In this document: in pieces, positions 35,077 to 47,704 of the stretch
Numbering within the stretch: position 1 is the first letter of the stretch
How the letters are laid out: each line of letters begins with the position of its first letter
Translations under genes and position numbers: made by a program
Origin: Malania oleifera
Taxonomy: Eukaryota > Streptophyta > Magnoliopsida > Santalales > Ximeniaceae
Direction of reading: 5' to 3'
Assembly (NCBI RefSeq): GCF_029873635.1
Contig: NC_080422.1
Location: 16,708,049 to 16,772,048 of the forward strand
DNA length: 64,000 nt
Notes under the pieces: model-generated
Database searches by the model: none
What the model was told of the DNA's origin: nothing
What the model saw: only the letters and a program-made list of their open reading frames with translations

Positions 35077-36860
35077 ATGGCAAATATAGGAGTAGCTCCT
35101 TTTGGAGATGGTCAATCCTTAACTCGTCCACCAATCTTTTGTGGACACAACTACACCTTTTGGAAAAAAAGAATGCAAATCTACCTCCAACACATGGATT
35201 GGAAAGCATGAGAAGTAGTCATAGATGGAGACCTTATTCCCACTAAAATAGTAGATGGAAAACAGATTCCAAAAGAGAAAAACGATATGATCGATTCAGA
35301 ATATAAAATGCTTCAAATAAATTTGAGTGCTATAAATGCTTTGTATTATACTTTAGATGCTAACGAATTTAATAGGATCATGGCTTGTAAAGCGGCTAAA
35401 GAAATATGAGACAAATTAAAAGTCACATATGAAGGAACTATTGATGTTAGGGACAATAGGATAAACATGTTAACAAGCGAATATGAAGCATTCAAGATGA
35501 ATTCAGATGAAACCATATCAAGTATGTACACAAGATTCACTCACATAATTAATTCCTTAAGTGCCTTAGGAAAAACTTATACCACCTACGAAATGATTAG
35601 GAAAATCTTGAGAGGCCTTCCCACCATATGGAAACCAAAGGCTACAGCAGTTATCGAAGGAAGAAACCTTAAGACCACCTCCTTAGATGAACTCATAGGT
35701 TCACTCCTTACCTATGAAATGACTCTAAAAGAAAGAAATTCTAAACCAAAGCTTAAGAAATCTATTGCACTAAAAGCATCTAGCCATAGCTCAAGTGAAG
35801 AAGAAAGTGAAACAAGTGACTTAGATCAAGATGAATTAGCATTCATCACTAAGAGACTAGGTAAGTTTTATAGAAAGAATAAAAGATTTCCTAGAAAGTT
35901 AAACAAAAGGAAAATTGAAAAAGGAGAATCAAGTAGAAAAGAAAATAAAAGTAAAAATGAACCCCCAATATATTATCACTATAAGAAACCAGGGCATATC
36001 AAACTGAACTGCCCAATGCTCAAGGAAGACAAGAAGAAAAAGAAGGAAGCTATGAAGGCTACTTGGGATGACTCAAGCTCCAACGAAATGGAAAACGAAT
36101 CAAGTAAACAAGAGATGACAAACATATGCTTCATCGCGAATGATGAAGAGGTAAATTCCTACTACTCTTCAACAGAATCTTGCAATGAATCTTGTGATGA
36201 GTCATGTGATAGTATACCCTCATACAAGGAACTACAAGCTGAATTGTTTTCCCTACATTAAAGAATCATAAAAATTTCCAAAAGAAATATAACCTTGAAG
36301 GATCAAAATAAAGAACTATTGAAGTAACTTGAATCATTCAAAACCATTGAAAAAGAAAAAGACTCTTGTATTGAGAAGTTAGAGGAGGAAGTAAGTAAAG
36401 TAACTCAAGAATTAGGAAAAACTCATAAAAAAAACTTGAATAAAATGGATTTAGAAGTGAATGAATGTAATAAATTAGTAAAGGATAAAGAAAAAATTAT
36501 ATATAACTTTATAAAAGGTAAAGATAATTTTGAAAAGATAATTAGACAGCAAAGGCTACATGGGAATAAAGAAGGAATAAGTTATAATGGTAAAACAAAT
36601 AAAAAGAATAAGAAATTATACATGGGATACTTTGTCAAGGAAGCCAAGCACTATGCTAGCACTTCCTTAAACAACAAACATGAACACACTACTAGCTATA
36701 TGTGCAAGACTAAAGGTCACGTAATGTTTGATTGCCCACTAAAAAGGAAGTATGTTAAAGTACAAGGAGAATGGAAAGTTAATAATGTAACTAACAACAA
36801 AACAAAGAAAGTTAAAAGGATTTGGGTTCCAAAGACTAACACAATGAATCATCCATTGTA
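35077..36860 (+). mobile_element. gag region of the SIRE-like copia
   Basis: Capsid-type N-terminus (MANIGVAPFGDGQ; FWKKRMQIYLQ), a UBN2-like capsid block (about 35460-35760), a lysine-rich stretch, a zinc-knuckle-like segment (about 35970-36015, YYHYKKPGHIKLNC, cysteines partly replaced), a coiled-coil-like segment (about 36300-36560) and a second knuckle-like segment (about 36695-36740). Fossil. Confidence 0.85.
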
Positions 36861-36889
36861 GGTATGTTTTAGGACAATATCATCAACGG

Positions 36890-39800
36890 ACAAGTGGTAC
36901 TTGGACAGCGGGTGTTCAAGACACATAACCGGTGATAAGACCAAGTTTACCTCTCTAAGACAAAAGGATGGAGGATATGTTACCTTCGGCGATAATGCCA
37001 AAGGTAAGATCATTGGCATCAGGAGAATAGGTAAAGAACCTTCTATTACTATTGATAATGTGTTATTAGTAGAAGGATTAAAACACAATCTTTTAAGCAT
37101 TAGCCAATTGAGTGACAAAGGGTTTGAAATAATCTTTAAGAAAGAAAAATGTGTTATCCAAAATCCTAAAGAAAATAAAATCTTGTTTATAGCTCATAAG
37201 ATAAATAATGTTTATTGTATAAACCTTGAGAATCTAATGAATCAAAACGTAGCTTGTTTGGCAGTCATGAATGAAATAAGTTAGCTATGACATAGGAAAT
37301 TAGGACATGTTAGCATGGACCTATTATCCAAATTATCAAAGAAAAATCTTGTAAAAGGATTACCAAATACCAAATTCATAAAAGACAAGATGTGTAATGC
37401 ATATCAAAAGGGAAAACAAGTTAAAACAAGCTTTAAAAAGAAAAAAAAGTATATATCTACTAAAAGACCCTTAGAACTATTACACCTAGACTTATTCAGT
37501 CCAACTAGAACCTTAAGCCTAGGAGGAAAACAATATGCTTTGTAATAGTGGATGATTATTCAAGATTCATTTGGGTATTATTCCTAGCAAATAAAGATGA
37601 AACTTGTGACATGCTAATCACCTTATGTAAGAAATTACAAAATGAAAGAGGCTATAATGTAACAAGTTTTAAAAGTGATTGAGGTAGGGAGTTTAGAAAC
37701 AAAGAGGTTGAAAAATTCTGTAATGAATATGGAATAAATCATAATTTTTCAGCACCTAGAACTCCACAACAAAATGGAGTTATAGAAAGAAAAAATAGAA
37801 CCCTACAAGAAATGGCAAGAACAATGATAAACAAAAATAACCTACCTAAATACTTTTGGGTTGAAGCTGTAAATATAGCATGTTATATTGTAAATAGGGT
37901 GTCTATAAGATCAAGTATAGAAAAAACACCGTATGAACTATGGAAAGGTAGAAAACCTAATATCTCCTACTTTCATGTATTTGGATGCAAATGTTTTATC
38001 CTTAACACTAAAGATAATTTAGGAAAATTTGATGCAAAATATGATGAATGTATATTTTTAGGCTACTCTACAAATAGCAAAGCCTATAGGGTTTATAATA
38101 TAAGAACTCTTACTATCATTGAATCAATACATATAACATTTGATGAATCAATCAATTATGAAAATAAAATTAAGATTGATGAAAAAGAAGATATTCCACA
38201 AAAAGAAGAAGATCTTGAAATAAAAAAAAAATAATAATAATGAAACTTCAAATGAAAATATTGTAGAAAATTTAGAACTACCTAAAGAATGGAGATATGC
38301 TAAAAGTCATCCAAAAGAACAAATTCTTAGAGAAACTTCAAAAGGAATAACCACTCGAGTCTCATTGAAAAATATTTACAACCATTATGCCTTCTTATCT
38401 CAAGATGAACCCAAGAATATTGAAGAAGTCTTAAAAGATGACTCTTGGATTATAGCTGTGCAAGAGGAACTAAATCAATTTGAAAGAAGTCAAGTGTGGG
38501 AACTTATACCTAAACCCAAAGACAAATCAATCATAGGAACTAAATGGGTGTTTAGAAATAAAAAGGATGAAAATGGGATAGTTATAAGAAATAAAGTTAG
38601 GCTAGTAGCACAAAGTTATAATCAAGAAGAAGGTATTGATTACGATGAAACCTTTCCTCCCGTAGCAAGAATGAAAGCAATTAGGATGCTCTTAACTTAT
38701 GCAGCCTATAAGGACTTCAAATTATACCAAATGGACGTAAAAAATGCTTTCTTAAATGGATATATAAATGAAGAAGTATATGTAAAACAACCTCCAGGTT
38801 TTGAAAATTCAAAAAATCCTGGTCATGTATTCAAGTTAACAAAAACTTTATATGGATTGAAACAAGATCTTAGAGTTTGGTATGAAAGGCTAAGCAAGTT
38901 CTTAATTCAAAACAATTTTTCAAGAGGAAAAATAGATAGTACTTTATTTATAAAAATAAAAAACAAAGACATGCTTATAGTACAAATTTATGTTGATGAT
39001 ATTATTTTTGAAGCAACTCATGAGGATTTGTGTAATGAATTTGCTAAGTCTATGCAAAAAGAGTTTGAGACGAGCATGATGGGAGAGTTAAATTACTTCA
39101 TAGGGTTACAAATCAAGCAAGCAAAAAATAGAACTTTCATAAATCAAACTAAATATATTAAAGACATGTTAAAGAAGTTTGAAATGGAAGAAGGTAAACC
39201 TATAGGAACTCCCATGAGTACCTCAACTAGTCTTGACAAGGATGAAAAAGGGAAACAAGTAGATACTAAACATTATCGAAGCATGATAGGAAGCTTACTT
39301 TATTTAACAGCAAGTAGACCAAATATTATATTTAGTGTATGTATGTGTGCTAGTTTCCAATCAGATCCTAAGGAATCACATTAATCAGCAGTTAAAAGAA
39401 TTCTTAGATATCTACTAGGCACACTTGAACTACGTTTATGGTACCCAAAGGGAACTGAATTTGAAATGATAAGCTATTCTGATGCAGACTTTGCTGGATG
39501 CATGATAGATAGAAAAAGCACAAGTGGAACTTGTCATTTTTTAGGACACTCTTTAGTCCCCTGGTCTTCAAAGAAACAAAACTCTGTGGCATTATCCACA
39601 GCAGAAGCAAAATACATAGCACCAGGGAGTTGCTGTGCCCAAACATTGTATATGAAACAACAACTAAAAGATTTCAAAATTCAATATCAAACTATTCCAA
39701 TAAAATGTGACAACACAAGTGCCATAAATATTTCAAAAAATCCGATATCCCACTCAAGAACAAAACATATTGACGTAAGACATCACTTCTTAAGAGATCA

Positions 39801-39950
39801 TGTGTAAAACGAAGACTTAATGCTAGAATTTGTAAATACAAATGACCAATTAGAAGACATATTCACAAAACCACTCTCTGAAGAGCGATTCATATTCATT
39901 AGAAGAGAATTAGGAATGATGCATATACGAGAAGCAAACTAAAAAATTCT
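36890..39950 (+). mobile_element. pol region of the SIRE-like copia
   Basis: Protease (DSGCSRHITGD, about 36900), GAG-pre-integrase (about 37080-37480), integrase (about 37480-38170, with PRTPQQNGVIERKN), reverse transcriptase (about 38440-39390, IYVDDIIF) and RNase H (about 39460-39900, SDADFAG and RTKHID). Order and motifs are those of Ty1/copia. Fossil with several breaks. Confidence 0.92.
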
Positions 39951-40247
39951 CTGCTTGGCAGGCGACTGCTAGGCTACTAACTTTCAATTTTTTTTGTTTG
40001 ACAGGTGCTTGCCTTATCCTAGCAGGCAACTGCCTTGCGGCGGGTAGGGTTTAAAACCCTGTTTTATGTCTTTTTAACTTCCATCAGGCGCCTGCCACTT
40101 CTCCTCTCTCTCCGAAAATCCTCATTCCTACTCTTTTCCACACAAACTCTTCTTCCAAATCAGCCTAAAACCGTGCATCAAACCTACCCTCCATATCAAA
40201 TCGTGAATAAAACCTAGGGTTTATCAGCCTTTTTCTTCAAAACAATA

Positions 40248-41474
40248 ATGCCACGGATCAAATCGGTTGGTAACAAGGGTTCCTCCTCCTCCACAAGGAT
40301 CAACAATGATGAAGTAAAGAAGTGGTTAGTAACTCCTCACGCTAAGCAACTCTATAGGAATCAAATCGCTTCAGCCGAATCGATCCTAGGTAAAATCCTT
40401 GATGTTACATTCTTTAATTCTGATTTTCCTGAAATCATGGATCTTTTTAAGGAAATTGGGTGGGAACGGTTTATTACGTATCAAGAAAAAGGGTACTATC
40501 CAAATGTGGTTCGGATTTTCCATGCTAACATGGAAAGGTTTGAAAATGGGATCAAAACAAATCTTCTAGGGCAAAATATTCATCTTTTTCGAGTCAAGCC
40601 AGGAGATTTTGAGGTTCACATTGTTGAGAAACAATGGATAATGTCCCAAGGATTTACTCCAGCGGAGTTTTTACCCCTACTAATAACTGATACACCTATC
40701 TCCTTCGGGCATCCACCTCTTTACAAACAACTCAATCTTCAAGCTTTAATCCTGCACAAACTTATTACATATAATATCCTACCACATTCAGGTTCTCATG
40801 ATCATATTTCCTTCGTAGAATGTTTCGTTATGTGGTGTATTCTTAAAGGTAAAATGCTAGATCTTCCATGTTTACTTCTCAAATTGATCATTATGAAAGT
40901 TTATGCCCCTCGTGTCATTCTACCATATGCTGGGATGTTAAATATGGTATTTGCTCATTTCAATGTTCTCACACCATTATTTAACTTCATTAGTAAAACC
41001 CATTATGATATCTTTTCGGATACTATTCTTAAGTGAATGGGATACAAGCACTCTCCTAAAGGGTGGTTTCACAAGGGACATCGTCACACCTCATCTGTAC
41101 CACCACCTCAGTCTTCCATGCCAGCTTCTTCAGTACAGCTTGACCTAGAAACTCTTTCTTGGTTCGTTTCATTTTTTAATCACTATATGACCTTTAGTGA
41201 TGGAATGCAATCTGGACTTGGTACACTTAGGGAGAAGGTTTCTACTGTGGAAACTCATTTTTCAAGCCTTATTCAGCGTGTTGACAAGATTGAGCAACAT
41301 CTGGCTAGCTCTTCCAAAGGCAAATCTCAGATGAATATCAGCTCTACTAGTGATGATGAATCTCCTGAGCAATCTAGTGAACAAGAAGAAGAAGAAGATG
41401 AAAGTGGGTCTATGGAAGCTTCTGATTATTGTATTTCATTTATGCTCTATTTAACACTTTCGTCTATGTTTTAG
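40248..41474 (+). mobile_element. Extra ORF region after RNase H (SIRE-like element)
   Basis: Coding-like region between RNase H and the 3' LTR. The first part (about 260 residues, starting MPRIKSVGNKG) resembles the plant 'putative transposon protein' domain seen in such elements. The later part has a heptad-like segment (LREKVSTVETHFSSLIQRVDK) and an acidic tail. SIRE-type elements often carry an envelope-like or unknown ORF here. No convincing signal peptide is seen, so I do not call it an envelope. Fossil, not whole. Confidence 0.6.
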
Positions 41475-41851
41475 TATTTCTACGTACTTCTTCGGCTAGT
41501 ATTTCTTGTGTATTTGTAAGCTCTACAAGTACTATGTTCTCCAGCACTTCACTATGTTGTTTTTGTATCGGTCTTTTTTTCTTTTTGATTGATGTCCAAA
41601 GGGGGAGATGTTTGAGAGAAGGAAGTGCAAAAATGAAATTTGCTATGGTTTGTAAGACTATGAATATGTATGGAATACCTTGTATGAATTCATTACTTGT
41701 AAGAATATGAATATATATGGGTATGAAATCATTTTGCAAGTGACATGGTTTGTATAAATATTTTTGGTATATCATGCTTGTTGAAAGGGGGAGCCATGAG
41801 CATTATTGCTTATTATTATTATTATTATTTGCTCTCGATTTGTCATCATCA

Positions 41852-41865
41852 AAAAGGGGGGAGAT
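41852..41865 (+). promoter_or_regulatory. Polypurine tract
   Basis: AAAAGGGGGGAGAT, directly before the 3' LTR; the primer for plus-strand synthesis. Confidence 0.85.
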
Positions 41866-42432
41866 TGTTGGCCTAACAAGGCTTACAATTCTTATTTTGA
41901 TAACAAATCATTATATGTTTAATATGGTTTATTTCAAGTGAAAGTTTTTCAAGAAAAAGGCAAAGCTTAAAGGTAGTGACAAAGTTCAAAAGGATGATAA
42001 AGTTTATGGATTCAAAAAGATCAAGAAAGAAATATGATTAGAAGCTCAAAGATGATAGAAGAACAAGGACTTACTTGAAGATCAAAGAAATAGAGTTTAA
42101 GGATGTTTGTATGTAAGTACTTCAAGTAAACTCCAAATATAAACTGAATTGAAGCTCTCATAAAATCAAAAGAAACTTAGAAATAAAGTTTTAAGTAAAA
42201 ACCCTAAAGTATGATTTTCAAACCAAAGGAAAGAAGGGTTTAAAAAAAATTAAAAGTTTTAAAAAAAAAACAGAAAGGTCAGGCGACTGCCTACTTCTGC
42301 CAGGCGACTGCCCAAATTAAATGAATATTTTCAAAGAGGCAATACGGTGCCAGGCGACTTCCGAAGCATAGCCAGGCACCTAGGTGGTCATGCCAGGTGA
42401 TTGTCAGTGTTCCGTGTTTTAAGTTTCTTCTA

Positions 42433-42470
42433 TGGCAAGCAACTGCCAAGTCGTGGCATGCAACTGCCAC
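42433..42470 (+). other. Paired hairpins in SIRE-like 3' LTR
   Basis: TGGCA-AGCAAC-TGCCA (42433-42448) and GTGGCA-TGCAAC-TGCCAC (42453-42470), at the same place as the pair in the 5' LTR. In the second, one pair is G-C where the 5' LTR has A-T. Confidence 0.65.
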
Positions 42471-43070
42471 TCGAACGTTGCTTTAAAAATTTCCAACGGA
42501 AAGATTTTTTAAATGAATTTTTTGGGCACTACTATTTTGAAAAACTTGGGGTTTACTTCAAGCAAACTTTGGGGGCAGGGAATTACTTTTAAACATCTAT
42601 AAATAGCCCCAAACTTCAAAGATTTTGAATACCAAGAAATTTTCCAACAATCAAAGTTCTAAAAAAAAAGCTCTCAAACTCTCTTGTGTTCATCCAACTT
42701 AAAATATTGAGTTGCTGCTGATTCAAACTCCGAAGTAAAGCTTTCAATGTCTGAATCTTTTAATACTTGGAAGATATTTGGTGATCTAAATTCAGTATTG
42801 AGCTTCAATCCTTTTATAATTGATTTACTTTGAAATATTCTTGTGCTGATTGTTGTACTAATCTACTCTACTATGAGAGTGTCTTTTGTACACAAACCTT
42901 TTTCTATCTTGGTTCTTATTTATAGATGATTCAAGGTTGTAGAATCGTTGGACCAAACGAGGGAATATCATTTGGAGAGCTCTAGCCTAAAGGAAGGAGT
43001 GGTTGTAATAGATATTGTTCCACCCATCAACGGAACTGAACTAGTGAATCCTTTGGTGGTTTGCCAAAGG

Positions 43071-43103
43071 CGAGGACGTAGGCTGGGTATAAGTCGAACC
43101 TCC
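43071..43103 (+). other. Predicted LTR RNA hairpin (SIRE-like 3' LTR)
   Basis: CGAGG, ACGTA, GGCT/AGTC inner stem (one G-T pair), GAA, CCTCC. The internal segments are unchanged; the outer stem is weaker than in the 5' LTR. Confidence 0.45.
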
Positions 43104-45099
43104 TAAAAGCTTTGTGTCTCTCTCTCTTCCTTACTCTTTATTTTTCAGCAATACTTACAACCTGCGTGTATGCTTTAAATTGTTAAATTCTGAGTGTATG
43201 GTTGTTAAATAGACCAGAGGATAATTCGTTTTGTCTTGATCAGCATTGATTGCGGAAGCCGAAAGGGACTACATTGGTTGATCATCCTAAACTTATTAAA
43301 CTGAAAGTTTGTTTGATAACTAAACACAAAGAAGAAGTATGAGTTTGGAATAACACAGGGCTTACATAAATTCAGTGTGCTTTTCAATTTATTATAGGGC
43401 TATTGATACAAAGATAAAGATTTTGATTATCTTGTTGATTGGTAGTGGTTCAATTAATTTTGTATTTACTTGTTGTGATTGTTGATATAAAATAAAGTAT
43501 TAAAAAGAATATAATTTTAAAAAATTTAATTCACCCCCCTCTTGGGAAGCTATCCTAATTTCAACTACAAACTCCTGCAAGCCGACCATCTCTTTACCCA
43601 CACCGCTTAGTGTGTGTGGTTGCATTGTACTCACTAGCAATGGAATCAGAGACTCTTGGTATCGGGATTATAAACCCCTTTTCCCTGAAGTATTTCAACT
43701 CCAGTTCGGTAGTATCTTCCAACTCCTTAGTCGGTAGTATCTTTCAACCCCTTAGGTGGTAGTATCTTTCAACTCCAATAGTCGCAAACTGTGGTTCCAC
43801 TTATCATATATACAATTTATAACAAAGCATGATAACTTGTGCAATTCCAGTATTTTCATAAACTCATATATCCATATCTGGTATAAACCAGCACACACCC
43901 TCTCAGTTTACCCTTTTTGCATAATTAGCACGGTATATAACCGGCACCTGTTTTTCAACATTTTTTAGTATAACAATTTGGAACTCTATTCCCATAATCC
44001 ATATCAATAATATCAAATGTTCACAAGTTCATTTTCATCTACATGTCACAATAATTTAAACAAAAATCCGCTATATAGTATATAATACAATAAACACCAT
44101 TTAAATAAAAGTAAGGGATTCAGGCATCTCCTACATACATAATAATACAAATAAAGAAGTTTTGAAACATTTGGAGACCATACGCCAAAACCTGTATTTT
44201 TACCAAAATCGTAAAATCACGAAACCCGGCATCTCAACCTGGTGAAATTTAGTAAAATAGTAGTCAAATCAATCATATGAATGTAAACTATCTTTTTAGC
44301 GGTTTAGTTTTACGAAATAACTGTTGTAATCAATATCCCCTTACCTTAAACCTGAACCGAAACAAGAACGAACCGATCGAAAACAACGACTCGAGGTCCC
44401 CAAAACCTAAAAACCGAAGACCAATACTTCAATATAATTTCCTATACTACCGATCTACTGAACCAAAATCGAATTCAGATCCTTATCTCGATTTTAAGAA
44501 AAATCCCGAAATTCCACAAACGAAGATTCGTCCCACAATAAACGTAGAGATTCTCCTCCTAACCCACGTGGTAACGACGAATCATGGATTCCGGCAATGG
44601 ATGGCGCAAAATCCTAGAGAGAGAGAGAGAGAGAATGAGAGAGTTTATAGAATAAAACCTAACTTAACCTTTAAGTAATCTAAATAAATATCTCCTCCAA
44701 GATATTTATATATAAATATCTCAAAATATCTAATTTCAAAATATCTTCTCCAAAATATCTCCTCCAAAATATCCTTTTATTTATTATTTATTATTTATTA
44801 TTTATTTATTTATTTATTTTTATTTTGTTTCATCTTATTTTATTTTGGGTCGGGTTTCTACAATCTCTCCTCCTTATAAAAATTTTGTCCCCGAAATTCA
44901 CTAACCGATACCAAGCATACTTTACCTTACGTTGGAGACCTACAGAAGAGTCGGTAGCCACCCACAAAGCAGCTCTAGCCCGAATTTATTATCTACCATC
45001 GCTTATGGCGGAGGAATACCGTGGTTACAATGCGATGCTTTGGAAGATTGCACACACACACAACTCTCCCGAAGACTATACCACCTATACTACTATACA

Positions 45100-46680
45100 T
45101 AACTACGTACCATCAGAAAATAACTGCAGGCACTTTTGGCGTATCTCTAACTCTAACTCCCATGAAACTTCCTCCACTGCATGGTTACGCCATAATACAT
45201 TCACTAGCGGTATTTCCCTAGTCCGTAACTGCTGAACTTTCCGATCTAATATCAGTACTGGTACCTCCTCATATGATAAAGAATCACTGATCTCTAGAGG
45301 TAAGTAACTTAGCATGTGCAAAGGATTCGACACATACTTCCTCAGCACCGAGATGTGAAACACGTCATGGACTCTAGATAGTGTTAGAGGTAAAGGCAAC
45401 CGAACCTATCCTTTTCAGGATTTCAAAAGGCTCGATATATCGAGGACTTAGCTTCCCCTTCTTTCCGAACCTCATCACCCCTTTCATCAGAGCGATCCTT
45501 AGAAACACCATATCTCTTACCTCAAATTCCAGATCCCATCGACAAGTATCAACATATCTCTTCTGCTAACTCTGAGCTGCCTTAATTCTCTCCCTGATCA
45601 ACTCGACCTTTGCAGAGGCTTGCTGAACCAGTTCCGGAGCCAATTTCTGTCACTCACCAACCTGATCCCAGAATAACGGAGATCGACACTGGCGACCATA
45701 CAATGCCTCATAAGGTACCATCTCAATGCTAGCCTAGTAACTGTTGTTATATGCAAACTCGACAAGCGGTTGATACCGTATCCAACTATCACCAAAGTCC
45801 AGTACACAAGCCCGCAACATATCCTCTAGCGTCTGAATAGTCCTCTCAGTCTGTCCATCCATTTGTGGGTGGAAAGACATACTGAATGTCAGTTGTGATC
45901 CCAAGGCATCCTATAGACTCTTCCAGAATCGAGACGTAAAATGTGGATCTCGATCCAAAACTATAGAAATAGGAACACTGTGAAGTCGTACAATCTCCTG
46001 CACATACAACTCTGCTGGCCTATTCAGAGAATGACTGATTCTGATTAGAATGAAATATGCAGTCTTCGTCAGCCGATCTACCACAACCCATATAGCATTC
46101 TGCCATGCACTGTCGCAAGTAATCTCATCACAAAATCCATCAAAATGTGCTCCCACTTCCACTCGGGGATGGAAAGTGGCTGAAGTCATTTTGCTGGCCT
46201 CTGGTGCTCTTCTTTGATCTACTAACAAGTAAGGAACTGCTCTACAAAACGGGCGATCTCTTTTTTCATGTTGGACCACCAGAAGGACTCCCTCAAATTC
46301 TGGTACATCTTCGCACTACCAGGATGTACATGTAGAGCAAATGGTGTGCCTCTTCCAGAATGGCTCGTTTAATTACGAAATTATTCAGTACACAAACCAT
46401 GTGGAAAAATCTCAATATCCCATCACCAGAGATACTGAAATTCAGCTTCAACCCACTCTAAACTCCTTCCATAAGCTCAACTAATTTCAGATCCTCCTTC
46501 TGCGCCGCACGAATCCTCTCCTGTAAGGTCGGTTGCACCACCAAGCTAACAAGAATAGCCTGATGATTCCCTTCCACCACCTCCAAGCACAACCTTTCTA
46601 GGTCCATACAAATCTGATGTTGAACCCCCACTGCTGAGATCGACGCATCAACAGACTTCCAACTTAGAGCATCAACTACC
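45100..46680 (-). mobile_element. Integrase region of the gypsy element
   Basis: Minus strand: integrase core motifs [13 protein letters not shown] and [12 protein letters not shown] (about 45915-46110), and a C-terminal part with VHDVFHISVLRKY and LVNVLWRNHAVEEVSWE (about 45100-45400), the tail common in Tekay-like chromoviruses. Fossil. Confidence 0.88.
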
Positions 46681-47700
46681 GTGTTTGCTTTTCTTGGGTG
46701 AAGAAGTACTTTAGAATTTTATGATCGGTAAAAATCTTGCACCTTTCACCATATAAGTAATGCCTCCAGATTTTTAATACAAACACCACTGCTACTAATT
46801 CCAAATTATGTGTTGGGTAGTTCTTCTCGTACTCTTTAAGCTGACGAAAAGCATATGCAATTACTCTGCCCTGCTGCATTAGAACACAGTCAAGACCCTT
46901 TTTAGAGGCGTCACTGTAGATAACAAATCCACCATCCCCAGATGGAATGATCAGGATTGGAGCAGTAACCAGTCGCCGTTTCAGCTCCTGGAAACTCAGC
47001 TCACACTCGTTAGTCCAATCGTACCTCACGTTCTTCCTCATGAGTCGCGTCAAAGGACCTACTAAATTGGAGAACCCTTCTATAAAACGTCGGTAGTAAC
47101 CTGCAAGACCTAGAAAAATTCTGACCTCTTGAACATTCTTTGGTCTTGCCCAATCCACCACAACCTCAATCTTACTTGGGTCCACTGATACACCTTCTTT
47201 GGACACGACGTGCCCTAGAAATGCAATTTGTTCTAGCCAGAACTTGCACTTCTTTAGTTTATCATACAATGTCTTATCTCTAAGCATTTGCAATACTAAC
47301 CTCAAATGAACTTCATGCTCTACAGCGCTCCTAGAATACACTAGGATGTCATCAATAAATACCACGATGAACTGGTATAAATATTCGTAAAAGACCCTAT
47401 TCATCAAATCCATAAATGCTGCAGGTGCATTAGTCAAACCAAAAGGCATAACCTTGAATTCGTAATGGCCATACCGAGTTCTAAATTTTGTCTTCGGAAT
47501 GTCCTTCGCTTTCACCTTCAGCTGGTGATACCCAAATCGTAGATCAATTTTAGAGAAGATCTGCGTGCCCTGAAGCTGGTCAAACAAATCATCAATCCTG
47601 GGCAGTGGATATTTATTCTTTATCATTACCTTGTTAAGTTCTCTGTAATTGATGCACATTCTCATCGACCCATCCTTCTTCTTCACAAATAACACCAGTG
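46676..47700 (-). mobile_element. Reverse transcriptase/RNase H region of the gypsy element
   Basis: Minus strand: [38 protein letters not shown] and [11 protein letters not shown] (reverse transcriptase), then [18 protein letters not shown] and [12 protein letters not shown] (RNase H). Ty3/gypsy type. Confidence 0.93.
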
Positions 47701-47704
47701 CTTC

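Larger units (their letters stand above)
33303..43563 (+). mobile_element. Ty1/copia element (SIRE/Maximus-like), outline complete
   Basis: Two ~1.7-kb LTRs, an initiator-Met primer site, gag, protease, integrase, reverse transcriptase and RNase H in copia order, a further ORF region after RNase H, and a polypurine tract. The long LTRs and the extra 3' ORF fit the SIRE lineage. It is inserted in the gypsy 3' LTR. The sister LTR shows the unoccupied sequence near 50611. Flanks GTTAC (33298-33302) and ACTAC (43564-43568) are a decayed 5-bp duplication. The LTRs differ by roughly 4-6 percent by eye, so the insertion is perhaps a few million years old, depending on the rate. The coding part has several breaks. 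Confidence 0.92.
41866..43563 (+). repeat. 3' LTR of SIRE-like copia
   Basis: 1698 bp, TGTTGGCCTAAC to CCTAATTTCA. Close match to the 5' LTR throughout. Confidence 0.92.
32569..44862 (-). repeat. Gypsy 3' LTR, split by the copia insertion
   Basis: Two pieces, 32569-33302 and 43564-44862, together about 2.03 kb. Plus-strand ends are TATAACGACCCGACCC and GGGTCGGGTTTCTACA. It holds three units of a 25-bp repeat (ggtagtatctttcaactcc; 43708, 43733, 43758), a GA run (about 44615-44633) and ATTTATT-rich DNA (44775-44830). A polypurine tract, complement of ATCTCTCCTCCTT (44863-44875), lies just right of it. Confidence 0.85.
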
